Source: UBA2991 sp965221735 (GTDB taxonomy: Bacteria > Chloroflexota > Dehalococcoidia > Tepidiformales > Tepidiformaceae). Taken from it: a stretch of 64,000 nt of DNA. The notes beneath the pieces are model-generated. The model was given only the letters and a program-made list of their open reading frames with translations, had not been told where the DNA came from and did not search any database. Positions 22,903-31,550 of this stretch are shown here, in pieces; the stretch's first letter is position 1; each line of letters begins with the position of its first letter. The translations under genes were made by a program, and so were the position numbers. The stretch is taken from contig OZ244910.1 of NCBI GenBank assembly GCA_965221735.1, positions 310,001-374,000 on the forward strand, read 5' to 3'.

Positions 22903-25151
22903 GGGGGAGGGTCAGACACGCGCTCCAACGGCTCGTGGCGTAGCTGGAGAAGGGCTCGAACCAGGGGCCAGACGTTAATGGCGTAGGCGAGGGCGAGGAT
23001 CAACATCGTCACGATCGACAAGCCCCTGGTAGGCTCCAGCGCGAGGGTGCCGGCCAGGGCAGGGGTGGAGGGAACAAGCATCGCGAGGCCGAGGAGGGGG
23101 ACGGACGCCCGCCGCCAGATGCCGATGACAGAGGTCTCTTCCGGGGATGTGTCCGCGTCGGACCTGAACCACAGCAGGCCCACGATGGCCAGCGCGACCA
23201 GCACGATGGGGAGCATGTCGGCACCGCCATAACTGGCGAGCACGGTGACGACACCGAGCGCGAGTACCACCACCACCACGGGCAACGGAGCAGACCCCAC
23301 GAATGCGGCCAGCCGACTCGCTCCGCCGAGGAATAGCGCCATGCCGACAAGGAGGACCGCTGCTCCGGCAGCGACATGGATCATCGTGCCGAGTTCCGAG
23401 CCGAGATCGGTCATTCCCGGGTCCGTGGTGGAGAAGACCGCTGGAAGGATGGCAATGCCCGAGGCGACCAGGGAGGGGCCGAATAGTGCAAAAGCTAGGG
23501 CCAGCCGCGGCAAGGTGATGGCATCGGCGTCTGGGAACCGAGCCGCCCGACGCGCCACGATTCGCCCCGCGACGATCACGCCCAGCGGTGCGAGGAAGGC
23601 CACCGCCTGGAGAATGGTCATAGTCGTCCAGCGACCGTCCGCCACCCAGACCCCAACGGAGATATGCAACCCCATTATCGGTGAGACTGCTGCAACCATC
23701 ACCAATCCTAGCAACCCAGTGGCCGTGAGAAGACCCGAGAAGGAGAGCCCTTTGGAGGGATCGGGTGCGACGCTACCGGCCAGGCTCCTGCCGAAGGCGC
23801 TGCCCCCTGTCTGCGTGGCCACCAGTGGGATGGCAAGCGCTGTCAGGAGCAGGACGATCGGGAAGGCGATGTTTGGTCCAGCCCCAGGGCTCTCCGCGAC
23901 GACCCACAAGAGGGCGATGACGAAGATGGTGAACAGAAGGGTCACAGTGAAACCGAGTTGGCCGACACCTTGTCGAGCGTGTGCAGCCGTGATGAACGTC
24001 ACGTACCTGGCGTGCGCCTGCGGAAGGAGTTTGGCCCCGGTGGAGACGGCGGCGCGCAGCCTGCGCACCCCAATAGCCAGGGGCACCACGTTCAGAGCGG
24101 CGGCGATTCCCGTCATCGTGTACGCCGGCACCGTCATATCCGCGTCCCACCCGAGCTGGGGGAGGATGTCGGACGCGAGCAGCGCCGCGCTGGACGCAAA
24201 GGTAAGCCCGGCGAGTCCGATACCGGCCAGCACCCGGGCCGGCTGCAAGGGGTCAGGAGCAGTGCCATCGGAGCGCCAGGGAAGGGAGTTGCCCCAGAAC
24301 AGCGCCAGGATGATCACAAGGGGCACGAGAAGCTGCCCCGTCTCGACCTGGAGCAGCCCGCCGGTCCCTGCGGCAAGGAAAGCGCCCAGCGCAAGTACGG
24401 CGACGGCTCCGAGCAACCACGGGGCTCCCGCGCTGGCGAGCGGGTTTCGCCATTGCTTCCATGCCAGGCTGGCTACCACCGCCAGGAGCAATCCACCACA
24501 CACCATGACCGCTACCGCGTTCGGGTTCAGTGCGTCCATGAGACCCAACGACCTCAACCGGTAGAAGGACCAGTAGAAGAAGTAGTTGGTCGCTCCTGGG
24601 ACCGATGCGCTGACATACATCCAAGCCATGAGCGCGAAGGCAGTAGTGAACCGTGCGAGAGTGACCGTCTCGCCTGCGTGACCCTGGCTCCTGCCCCTTC
24701 GCTTCCATGCCATCACGAGCACACCCAGGGGAGTGACGAAGGCGACTCCCTGGGCAACGAGCCCTGCCGTGGTCTCTGTTTCGTGCCACCATCCTCCAGG
24801 AGAGAGGTAGTCGTGGGGCGTAGCGAAGAGCTCAAGGCTCAGAAGGAAAGACGAAGCGCTAATGCTCACCAGCATGAAGCCGAAGAGGCCCACGACTGCC
24901 AACAGCTGGGTGAAACGCAAGGGCATGGACCTGCCGGCATCCTGCCTCCCGAAGGCGGCGCCAATCACCCCAATCGGCATGGCGACGGCGACGGCTTGCG
25001 CCAATGCGGCCCCATGCACCCACCAGGTAGTGACCGACTCCGAATAGGCGACCTTGATCACGGCAACGGTGTACCAGCCCTGCGTGAGGGCGATGGTCAG
25101 GCCGATGACGCCAACGGCCAGGAGCGCCTGGTTGAAGGTGACCGACTTCAT
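22887..25151 (-). CDS. Large polytopic membrane protein with internal repeats
   Basis: A 754-residue protein of roughly twenty hydrophobic segments with no recognised family. A module recurs at least three times: AQAVAVAMPIGVIGAAF (near residue 51), AQGVAFVTPLGVLVMAW (near 152), and LQAVAFLAPLGVIVAGR (near 515). Each is followed by a short basic loop, a leucine-rich helix (FTQLLAVVGLFGF, FTTAFALMAWMYV, RLALAFALFGPSL) and a WxHE/PG loop. This suggests growth by duplication of a transmembrane unit. No catalytic or transport signature was found. Codon use looks less extreme than neighbouring genes. It converges on ccsB with a 16-bp overlap. Confidence 0.65.
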   Translation of the reverse strand: MKSVTFNQALLAVGVIGLTIALTQGWYTVAVIKVAYSESVTTWWVHGAALAQAVAVAMPIGVIGAAFGRQDAGRSMPLRFTQLLAVVGLFGFMLVSISASSFLLSLELFATPHDYLSPGGWWHETETTAGLVAQGVAFVTPLGVLVMAWKRRGRSQGHAGETVTLARFTTAFALMAWMYVSASVPGATNYFFYWSFYRLRSLGLMDALNPNAVAVMVCGGLLLAVVASLAWKQWRNPLASAGAPWLLGAVAVLALGAFLAAGTGGLLQVETGQLLVPLVIILALFWGNSLPWRSDGTAPDPLQPARVLAGIGLAGLTFASSAALLASDILPQLGWDADMTVPAYTMTGIAAALNVVPLAIGVRRLRAAVSTGAKLLPQAHARYVTFITAAHARQGVGQLGFTVTLLFTIFVIALLWVVAESPGAGPNIAFPIVLLLTALAIPLVATQTGGSAFGRSLAGSVAPDPSKGLSFSGLLTATGLLGLVMVAAVSPIMGLHISVGVWVADGRWTTMTILQAVAFLAPLGVIVAGRIVARRAARFPDADAITLPRLALAFALFGPSLVASGIAILPAVFSTTDPGMTDLGSELGTMIHVAAGAAVLLVGMALFLGGASRLAAFVGSAPLPVVVVVLALGVVTVLASYGGADMLPIVLVALAIVGLLWFRSDADTSPEETSVIGIWRRASVPLLGLAMLVPSTPALAGTLALEPTRGLSIVTMLILALAYAINVWPLVRALLQLRHEPLERVSDPPPQTPA

Positions 25152-25271
25152 CGACAGCGGGCCTTTCCAGCGATCCCATCGGGGGGATGAGGCGCCTCAG
25201 CCTGCTCGCTCATTTGGCGATGCGGCTTCGGCTGCACGCTATCAGAGGGAGAAGGGAATTACCCCAGCCCC

Positions 25272-26669
25272 CTATCGCGGCAGAGCCGGGAAGGGGCGCG
25301 CCTGCTCGTAGGCGTACGAGGCGCGCAGGACCAGGTCGTCGCGGTGGCGGGGACCGACGATCTGCAGGCCGCAGGGAAGACCGGCGTCCGTCAGGCCCGC
25401 CGGCACCGAGGCCGCTGGGTGACCCGTGAAGTTGAAGGGGTAGGTGTAGGCGATGGCGTTCGCCGGCTCGCCCTCGATCTCGCGGGGGATGGGACCGGCG
25501 GGCGCGAACGCCTCGGTGGGCAGCGTGGGCGTGAGCAGCAGGTCGTACTCATCGAAGAGCCCCGCCGTCCACGAGACCAGCTCGCCGCGACGGCGCAGAA
25601 ACTCCTGGAAGTCCGAAGGTCCCACCTCGAGGGCGCGGTCGAGCTGGCGCACATAACGCGCCGTGAACCCGTCGTGGTTCGTCGAGAAGTTGTCCCACTC
25701 CTGTCCCAGCGACTGGAACGCCGAGACGCGCGCCCACCAGCCCCCCATCTCGGGGATCGTGTCGTGCGTCTCCACGATCTCGTGCCCCATATCCGCGAAC
25801 GCCTCCGCCGCTGCCTGCACCTCGCGCAGCACGTCCCGCTGGACGGTTGTCACGCCCAGGGTCTCGTTGAAGGCGATGCGCAGCTTCGGCAGCGGCTCCT
25901 CCAGCGTGCCGGCGTAGGAGATGTCCGGCGCCGGCAGCGACTCCGGGTCGCGGGGGTCCGGTCCCGCCACGACGTCGAGGTAGATGGCCGCGTCGCGAAC
26001 GCAGCGCGTGAGCGGCCCGTAGCAGCTGATGCTGAGCCACGTCGGCATCGGCCGGGGCGCGATCGGTGTCCGTCCCTGAGACGGCTTCAGGCCGTACAGT
26101 CCCGTGTAGCACGCCGGGATGCGGATCGACCCCCCGCCGTCGCTCGCCGTCGAGAGCGGCACCATCCCCGAGGCCAGCGCCGCCGATGACCCGCCGCTCG
26201 ACCCGCCCGGCGTGCGCTCCAGGTTCCACGGGTTGCGCGTCGCCCCGAACAGCTCGTTGTCCGTGAAGGGAATGTGCCCGAACTCGGGCGTGTTCGTCTT
26301 GCCGACCACGATTGCGCCCGCCGCCTTCAGGCGCGCCACGAGCGCGTCGTCGAAGTCGACGCGGTTGTCGCGGTAGAGGCGCGAGCCCTTGGTCGTCACG
26401 AAGCCGGCTGCGTTCTCGAGGTCCTTCACCCCCAGCGGCAGCCCCGCAAACGGTCCCCCCTCCTCGCCTCCCGCCAGCCGCTCCGCCAGCGCCTCCGCCT
26501 CGCGCATCGCCCCCTCCGCGTCCACTTCCACGAAGGCGCTCAGCGTCGGGTTGAGCGCCTCGATCCGCGCGAGCGACCGCTCCATGAGCGCCACCGGCGA
26601 CAGCTCCCCGGAGCGCACCAGCGCCGCCAGCTCGTGCGCCGGTGCGTAGTCGAGATCGAGGTCGGGCAC
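25272..26669 (-). CDS. Amidase-signature family hydrolase
   Basis: A 465-residue amidase of the GatA/FAAH superfamily. The Ser-cisSer-Lys triad is complete: Lys82 in LPLGVKDLE, cis-Ser157 in TPGGSSGGSSAA, and nucleophile Ser181 in ASDGGGSIRIPA. The C-terminal NFTGHPAASVPAGLTDAGLPCGLQIVG block is also typical. It could hydrolyse a small amide; a GatA role is unlikely because no gatB or gatC is adjacent. The start lies 4 nt after the stop of a ThiS/MoaD-like gene on the same strand, so the two are surely co-transcribed. Confidence 0.9.
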   Translation of the reverse strand: MPDLDLDYAPAHELAALVRSGELSPVALMERSLARIEALNPTLSAFVEVDAEGAMREAEALAERLAGGEEGGPFAGLPLGVKDLENAAGFVTTKGSRLYRDNRVDFDDALVARLKAAGAIVVGKTNTPEFGHIPFTDNELFGATRNPWNLERTPGGSSGGSSAALASGMVPLSTASDGGGSIRIPACYTGLYGLKPSQGRTPIAPRPMPTWLSISCYGPLTRCVRDAAIYLDVVAGPDPRDPESLPAPDISYAGTLEEPLPKLRIAFNETLGVTTVQRDVLREVQAAAEAFADMGHEIVETHDTIPEMGGWWARVSAFQSLGQEWDNFSTNHDGFTARYVRQLDRALEVGPSDFQEFLRRRGELVSWTAGLFDEYDLLLTPTLPTEAFAPAGPIPREIEGEPANAIAYTYPFNFTGHPAASVPAGLTDAGLPCGLQIVGPRHRDDLVLRASYAYEQARPFPALPR

Positions 26670-26673
26670 CGGG

Positions 26674-26913
26674 TCAGCCGCCCTGCATGTTGATGCGCAG
26701 CTCGACGGCGTCGCCGTCGGCGATGGGCGTGTCGAGCTGGGACTGCTCGTCGTTGATGACCGCCAGCACGGCCTCCTGGTCGCGCTCGTTGAACCCCTCG
26801 TCCTCGAGGATCGCCTTCGCCGTCAGCCCCTCGCGCCAGTCCAGCTCGAACGTCTCGAGCTTCGACCGCGAGAGGTTCTGGAGCGTCGGGAACAGCTTCA
26901 CCGTGACCGCCAT
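26674..26913 (-). CDS. MoaD/ThiS-like sulfur-carrier or ubiquitin-like protein
   Basis: A 79-residue beta-grasp protein: it opens VTVKLFPTLQNLS and ends in a free diglycine (NMQGG), which MoaD and ThiS family members thiocarboxylate for sulfur transfer to molybdopterin, thiazole or amino-acid products. The central GLTAKAILEDEGF helix and VINDEQSQLDTPIADGDAVEL match the family. It is upstream of the amidase gene with a 4-nt gap; why a sulfur carrier is paired with an amidase is unclear. No moaE, thiG or E1-like gene is nearby. A GGAGG ribosome site and TAGAAT box precede the ATG. It is divergent from tsaD. Confidence 0.8.
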   Translation of the reverse strand: MAVTVKLFPTLQNLSRSKLETFELDWREGLTAKAILEDEGFNERDQEAVLAVINDEQSQLDTPIADGDAVELRINMQGG

Positions 26914-26996
26914 CTGCGCCTCCGCGGGCGCATTCTACGGCCTCGCAGGCCGGCCCCGTGGCCCCTCGCGCGGCGGGTGTTTACGATCGCAGGGCC

Positions 26997-27983
26997 ATGC
27001 TCGTGCTCGCGATCGAGTCATCCTGCGACGAAACCGCCGCCGCCCTCATCGAAGGCGGCACGACCATCCACAGCACGATCGTCGCCAGCCAGGTCGACCT
27101 GCACGCGAAGTACGGCGGCATCGTGCCCGAGGTCGCCAGCCGCGAGCACCTGCGCCAGATCGCCCCCGTCGTCCGCGAGGCGTTGTCCGAGGCGGACTGC
27201 ACCCTCGACGACATCGACGCCGTCTGCGCCACCCGCGGTCCCGGTCTCGCGGGCGCGCTCCTCGTCGGCTACAGCACGGCCAAGGCGATCGCCTTCGGGC
27301 GCGACCTGCCCTTCCTCGGGGTGAACCACCTCGAGGGTCACGTCTACGCGAACTGGCTCGTCGAAGGCCCCCCGCCCGCCTTCCCCGCCCTCTGCCTCGT
27401 CGTCTCCGGCGGCCACACCGACCTCATCCTCATGCGCGAGCACGGCCGGTACGAGCGCCTCGGCGGCACCCTCGACGACGCCGCCGGCGAGGCGTTCGAC
27501 AAGTCAGGGCGCCTGCTCGGCCTCCCCTTCCCCGGCGGCCCCGCCATCTCGAAGCTCGCGGCGACCGCCGGCGCCTCCGCCCTGAGCCTCCCGCGCGCCT
27601 GGCTGCGCGGCACCTGTGACTTCAGCTTCAGCGGCCTCAAGACCGCCGTCCTCCACGCCGTCCGCGAGGAACGCGCCTCGCCGGCCGAGATCGCCTGGGA
27701 GTTTCAGGAAGCGGTCGTCGACGTGCTCACGGGCAAGGTCTCGCGCCTCGCCCGCGAGCTCGACGTCGCCGAGGTGCTGCTCGCCGGTGGCGTCGCCGCC
27801 AACGGCCGCCTGCGCGAGGAGATGCAGGCCCGCAGCCCCGTCCCCGTCCGCATCCCCCCGCCCTCCCTCTGCACCGACAACGCCGCCATGATCGGCGCCG
27901 TCGGCGGCCACCGCCTCGCCCTCGGCCAGCGCAGCCCCCTCGAAGAGGATATCTTCAGCACGAACGACTGGGCGCGGGTGTAG
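26997..27983 (+). CDS. tsaD: tRNA N6-adenosine threonylcarbamoyltransferase TsaD
   Basis: A 328-residue Kae1/TsaD ATPase-fold protein that transfers the threonylcarbamoyl group onto A37 of ANN-decoding tRNAs, with TsaB and TsaE. It has the N-terminal AIESSCDETAAA motif, the metal-binding His111 and His115 in NHLEGHVYANW, and VVSGGHTDLI. ATG 26997 gives the exact family start and lies 9 nt after TACGAT, fitting a leaderless mRNA; the 13-codon upstream extension is not used. TrmO, which methylates the t6A made here, is encoded at 17.1-17.6 kb. No tsaB or tsaE is nearby. Confidence 0.95.
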   Translation: MLVLAIESSCDETAAALIEGGTTIHSTIVASQVDLHAKYGGIVPEVASREHLRQIAPVVREALSEADCTLDDIDAVCATRGPGLAGALLVGYSTAKAIAFGRDLPFLGVNHLEGHVYANWLVEGPPPAFPALCLVVSGGHTDLILMREHGRYERLGGTLDDAAGEAFDKSGRLLGLPFPGGPAISKLAATAGASALSLPRAWLRGTCDFSFSGLKTAVLHAVREERASPAEIAWEFQEAVVDVLTGKVSRLARELDVAEVLLAGGVAANGRLREEMQARSPVPVRIPPPSLCTDNAAMIGAVGGHRLALGQRSPLEEDIFSTNDWARV

Positions 27984-28104
27984 CTCCTTGCGGGCCGGCC
28001 GGCGCGACCTGGCAGCCAGCAACCAAGAGCCGGTAAACCCCCGCCCCGCCTAAGCCCCCGCCCCCGTACACTCTTCCGCAGTCACCAGCGTCCCGGGAGT
28101 AGTC

Positions 28105-29139
28105 ATGGTCTGGTTTGTCAGTGTTGCCGTCGCCATCGTGCTCTGCGGCGTCGCCTTCCTGTTCGGACGGGCGATGCGCAGCGAGGCCGAGCCCGGGAGT
28201 CCCGAGGCCGACCGTGGCCTCATCGTGATCGTGCTCGCCATCATCGTGTTCGTGCTCTGGGCGGGCGCCCATACCGCCCTCTCCTCGCTCAAGCAGATCG
28301 AGGCCGGGCACATCGCCGTCGTTTACCAGTTCGGTGAGATCGTCGGGAGCCGGGGAGAGGGACTCCAGTTCATCGGCCCCTGGCAGGAGATCCGCACCGA
28401 GAGCATCCGTGTCCAGCGCGCCCGCTTCGACAACGTCAGCGGCTTCTCGGCCGAGACCCAGGAGGTCAACATCTCCGCCACGGTCAACTATCGGGTGGAC
28501 CCTGCCGCCGTGGAGGATCTGTACCGAACGGTCGGGCCGAACTGGTTTGACATCCTCGTTGAGCCGCGCATCAACCAGTACTTCAAGGCGGAGACGGTCA
28601 AGTACAACACCGTCGACATCGCCCCCAACCGCGAGACGATTCGAGAGAACGTGCGGAACGCGCTCGCCCTGGACCTCCAGGAGTTCTCGGTCACGGTTCA
28701 GGATCTGCTGATCGACAATGTCGACTTCACCGAGGCGTTCAAGCAGTCGATCACGGAGAAGCAGATCGCGGCGCAGAACGCCCTCCGGGAGCAGGAGCGC
28801 ATCGCCCAGGCGCAGAACGAGGCGATTCAGCGCGAGGAGCGCGCCAAGGGTGAGGCAGCCGCGGAAGTAGCGCGAGCAAAGGGTGAAGCGGAGGCCAGGG
28901 TGCTGCGGGCGCAGGCACAGGCGGAGGCGAACCGCCTCCTTGACGAATCCCTGACTCCCAAGGTCATCCAGTTCCTCGCCATCGACAAGCTGGCGCCGAA
29001 TCTTGACATCGCCCTCATCCCCTCGGGCGAGGGCATCATCATCGATCCGGCCACGCTGCTCGGGGGCCTCAACGAGGACGACGAGGACGAGGACTCGTCG
29101 GTGACGACCACGACCGCCGGAACCGGCGAGGGGAACTAG
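28105..29139 (+). CDS. SPFH/Band 7 (prohibitin/stomatin-like) membrane protein
   Basis: A 344-residue SPFH protein. Two N-terminal hydrophobic segments (about 4-22 and 38-58) precede the SPFH domain: IEAGHIAVVYQFGEIVG, GLQFIGPW, VNISATVNYRVDP. A long alanine/glutamate/arginine coiled coil follows (about 210-280) and the tail is acidic (NEDDEDEDSS). Such proteins form ring-like scaffolds in the membrane and hold FtsH-type proteases or organise lipid domains. A GGGAG site lies 9 nt before the ATG, and a TACACT box about 30 nt upstream. No partner gene (NfeD or ftsH) is adjacent. Confidence 0.88.
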   Translation: MVWFVSVAVAIVLCGVAFLFGRAMRSEAEPGSPEADRGLIVIVLAIIVFVLWAGAHTALSSLKQIEAGHIAVVYQFGEIVGSRGEGLQFIGPWQEIRTESIRVQRARFDNVSGFSAETQEVNISATVNYRVDPAAVEDLYRTVGPNWFDILVEPRINQYFKAETVKYNTVDIAPNRETIRENVRNALALDLQEFSVTVQDLLIDNVDFTEAFKQSITEKQIAAQNALREQERIAQAQNEAIQREERAKGEAAAEVARAKGEAEARVLRAQAQAEANRLLDESLTPKVIQFLAIDKLAPNLDIALIPSGEGIIIDPATLLGGLNEDDEDEDSSVTTTTAGTGEGN

Positions 29140-29161
29140 CGAGGGCAGGGAGCTGTGAGCG

Positions 29162-29524
29162 TCAGTCGCGCAGGGTGTGCAGGCTCAGCACGTAGGTCGT
29201 GACCCCCACGCCGACCGCCGCGAGGATGGCGTAGATCCAGACCTGCGGGGGGATCAGCCAGGCCGAGATCGCGAGCCCGATCCAGAGCATCGCGATGGTG
29301 ACGGCCTTCGTCCCCGGGGTGGCGCCGCGGCGTTCGCTGTAGTTGCGCAGGTACCGCCCGAAGAACCGGTTCGTCATGAGCCAGGTGTGCGCCCGCTCCG
29401 AGCCGCGTGCGTAGCAGGCCGCCGCCAGCAGGAAGAAGATCGTGTGCGGCAGCAGGGGCAGGAAGACGCCCAGCACGCCGATCCCGACGAGCAGGCTCCC
29501 GAGCGCCATGTACAGCCAGCGCAT
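29162..29524 (-). CDS. DUF454/YbaN-family membrane protein
   Basis: A 120-residue inner-membrane protein of the DUF454 (YbaN) family: MRWLYMALGSLLVGIGVLG, VFLPLLPHTIFFLLAAACYARGSERAHTWLM, then NYSERRGATPGTKAVTIAMLW. Three to four membrane helices are visible. Start ATG 29524 is preferred over 29584 because it gives the conserved N-terminus, and TAGCGT lies 11 nt upstream; the 20-residue extension is not hydrophobic. Family function is not established. The C-terminus converges with the SPFH gene, leaving a 22-nt gap. Confidence 0.82.
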   Translation of the reverse strand: MRWLYMALGSLLVGIGVLGVFLPLLPHTIFFLLAAACYARGSERAHTWLMTNRFFGRYLRNYSERRGATPGTKAVTIAMLWIGLAISAWLIPPQVWIYAILAAVGVGVTTYVLSLHTLRD

Positions 29525-29645
29525 CGGCGCCGACGACGCTACCGGACTACGGACCGCTTCTGATGAACCTGCCAATTCTGCCAATTGGCTACCAACCTGG
29601 AACCAGTGGAAGTTCCGGTGGGAGTATAGCGCACCGTGCGGACGC

Positions 29646-30236
29646 CTATCGCTGTCGTTTCGGCCGCCGCCAGCGCGTCCAGTCGAACGGCTCGATCCCC
29701 GTCTCCGTGAGCTGCCAGATGGACGCCTCCGCCCGTCCGCCCTCGATGTCGAGGAAGCCGATCGTGCCGAGCTGCGTGTTCAGGTTGTGCGGGTAGGTGG
29801 GCGACCCCGGATTCACGCACAGCACCCCGCCCACCTCGTCCACCGCCTCCACGTGCGAGTGGCCATAGACCACGACGTCGAGGTCCGTCCTCCCGAAGTA
29901 ACGCCCCATCGCCCGCTCCACCGTGAGGTGGGGAGGCATCTCGGGTACGGGCATGTCGTGCACGAGCCCGACGGACACGCCCTCGAACTCCAGCGCCCAG
30001 GCCTCCTGCAGCAGCGGGTGCTCCGGCTGCACCGCCCGCCCGCCCGAGCCGTCTTCGCCGTTGCCGCGAGCCGCCCACAGGGGCGCCACCTCCGCCAGCT
30101 CGTCGAGTAGCCATACCTCGTGGATGTCGCCCGCGTGGAGGATGGCGTCGACCCCCTGGAAGGCCTCGAAGGCTTGCGGCCACAGCTTCTCCTGTGACTC
30201 CGGGATGTGCGTGTCCGAGATCAGCCCAATGCGCAT
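29646..30236 (-). CDS. YfcE/MJ0936-like metallophosphoesterase
   Basis: A 196-residue calcineurin-like phosphoesterase of the YfcE type. Metal-binding motifs appear in order: SDTHIPE (Asp8, His10), HAGDIHE, ARGNGE, LVHD and YGHSHVEA, then NPGSPTYP. These enzymes hydrolyse phosphodiesters or phosphomonoesters with Mn2+ or Ni2+; physiological substrates are mostly unknown. TAGACT lies 6 nt before the ATG, fitting a leaderless mRNA. The gene is divergent from alkB, and the two promoters are less than 60 bp apart, so the LexA-type operator could affect both. Confidence 0.88.
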   Translation of the reverse strand: MRIGLISDTHIPESQEKLWPQAFEAFQGVDAILHAGDIHEVWLLDELAEVAPLWAARGNGEDGSGGRAVQPEHPLLQEAWALEFEGVSVGLVHDMPVPEMPPHLTVERAMGRYFGRTDLDVVVYGHSHVEAVDEVGGVLCVNPGSPTYPHNLNTQLGTIGFLDIEGGRAEASIWQLTETGIEPFDWTRWRRPKRQR

Positions 30237-30275
30237 CGCCGGAGTCTACCGCGCAGGCCGGGCAAGGCGTTCTGC

Positions 30276-30304
30276 TTGAAATAGAACGTACGTTCTGATA
30301 CGGT
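30276..30304 (+). promoter_or_regulatory. SOS-type promoter: LexA box inside a sigma70 promoter
   Basis: A perfect 14-bp palindrome AGAACGTACGTTCT (30283-30296) contains GAAC-N4-GTTC, the LexA/DinR box of Gram-positive and related bacteria. It fills the spacer between TTGAAA (30276-30281) and TACGGT (30299-30304), which are 17 bp apart. The ATG of the AlkB-like gene follows 6 nt after the -10 box. Bound LexA would block RNA polymerase, so damage induction is predicted. Confidence 0.75.
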
Positions 30305-30310
30305 GGGTGT

Positions 30311-30934
30311 ATGTCCAGCCACCCTGTCCTCCAGCCAACCCTCCTCGGGAACGAGGGGCCATCCTTCGACCCCACCTTCGCCGGCGCCCAGAGAACGGAG
30401 CTCGGGTACGAGTCCTGGATCGATCACGCGCAGGGCTTCCTCACCGGGCATCAGGCCGTCTTCGACGCCCTGCACGACGACACCCGCTGGCATGGCCACA
30501 GGCGCGTCATGTACGACCGCATGGTCGAGGTGCCCCGCCTCACCGCCTCCATCCCCCGCGACGGCCCCGGCCATCCCGTCATCCGCGAGATGGCGGACGC
30601 CCTCGGCGATCGCTACGGCGCCACGTTCGACCTCGTCGCCCTTGCCCTCTACCGCGACGGGCGCGACAGCGTTGCCTGGCACCGTGACAAGGCCCGTCGC
30701 GACCGCCGCGGCCGGGCGCTCGTCGCCACCCTCTCCCTCGGGGAATCGCGACGCTTCCTCGTGCGGCCCCACGGCGGCGGCCCCTCGCAAACGTTCTCCG
30801 CCGGCTGGGGCGACCTGCTTGTGATGGGCGGCGCCTGCCAGCTCCACTGGGAGCACTGCGTCCCGAAGACGCAGCAGGCCGGACCCCGCATCAGCGTGAT
30901 GTTCCGGAGCAGCGCCGACTTCGTCCGCTTCTAG
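30311..30934 (+). CDS. AlkB-like 2-oxoglutarate/Fe(II) DNA repair dioxygenase
   Basis: A 207-residue AlkB-family dioxygenase, close to the ALKBH2/3-like type. The iron ligands are His124 and Asp126 (VAWHRDK) and His182 (WEHCVPK); Arg193 and Arg199 in RISVMFR bind 2-oxoglutarate. MYDRMVEVPRLTASIP is the nucleotide-flip substrate region. It would remove 1-methyladenine and 3-methylcytosine lesions oxidatively. The upstream promoter carries a LexA-type operator, which joins alkylation repair to the SOS response rather than to Ada. The mRNA appears leaderless. The next gene is convergent. Confidence 0.9.
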   Translation: MSSHPVLQPTLLGNEGPSFDPTFAGAQRTELGYESWIDHAQGFLTGHQAVFDALHDDTRWHGHRRVMYDRMVEVPRLTASIPRDGPGHPVIREMADALGDRYGATFDLVALALYRDGRDSVAWHRDKARRDRRGRALVATLSLGESRRFLVRPHGGGPSQTFSAGWGDLLVMGGACQLHWEHCVPKTQQAGPRISVMFRSSADFVRF

Positions 30935-30955
30935 GGCACGGGTGACAGCGACGCG

Positions 30956-31471
30956 CTAGAGGTTCTGCCCCTTTTCGCCCTCCAGCCCCATCAGCGCCGC
31001 GATCTCGCCCTGGTGGGAGGACACGTGCCAGACCCCGAGCGTGCCGAACACCCACAGTTTCGGTCTGGGGGTCGGCCCGAACGACACTTCCGCCTCCAGC
31101 TCTTCGTCGGAGGCCGACTCCAGGAAGCCGTCGACCGCCGCCCGCACCGCCGCCGCGTACTCGCGCAGCGGCCCCAGCTCGAAGCTCAGGCTGGTCGTGT
31201 AGTCCTGCGAGATCACCGGGCTCTCCGGCAGCTCGAACCCGACCCGCTCGCCGATCCCGCTCGAGTGATAGACCGGCTCCTGCCCCATCAGCCCCCGCAC
31301 GAGGATCAGGTCCTGCGTGATCACCGTGTGCGCGTAGGTCGCCCCGATCGGGTTCGTCAGCGACCCCTCGATCGTCTTCGTGAGCAGTTCCGGCGAGCAC
31401 CGCTCGATCGCGGCCTCCAGGTTGTCCTGCGCGAATCCGTACTGGCTGCGAAGCAGTTCCCGTCCGTCCAT
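30956..31471 (-). CDS. DinB-like four-helix protein
   Basis: A 171-residue protein with the DinB/YfiT four-helix-bundle pattern: MDGRELLRSQYGFAQDNLEAAIERCSPELLTK, AHTVITQDLILVRGL with a conserved His, and a C-terminal GVWHVSSHQGEIAALMG with the metal histidine motif HxxxH. Family members bind Ni or Zn and often act as thiol-dependent transferases; the substrate is unknown. The start was placed at Met24 of the longer frame, whose N-terminus is arginine-rich and unlike the family. It converges with alkB with a 21-nt gap. Confidence 0.8.
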   Translation of the reverse strand: MDGRELLRSQYGFAQDNLEAAIERCSPELLTKTIEGSLTNPIGATYAHTVITQDLILVRGLMGQEPVYHSSGIGERVGFELPESPVISQDYTTSLSFELGPLREYAAAVRAAVDGFLESASDEELEAEVSFGPTPRPKLWVFGTLGVWHVSSHQGEIAALMGLEGEKGQNL

Positions 31472-31550
31472 GCCGTGCCTCCTGGCTCGTTTCAGTCGAT
31501 GTGAGCGGCCAGTCTGAACCGTGGATGGGACCGCCGCCACCTCTCCTGTC

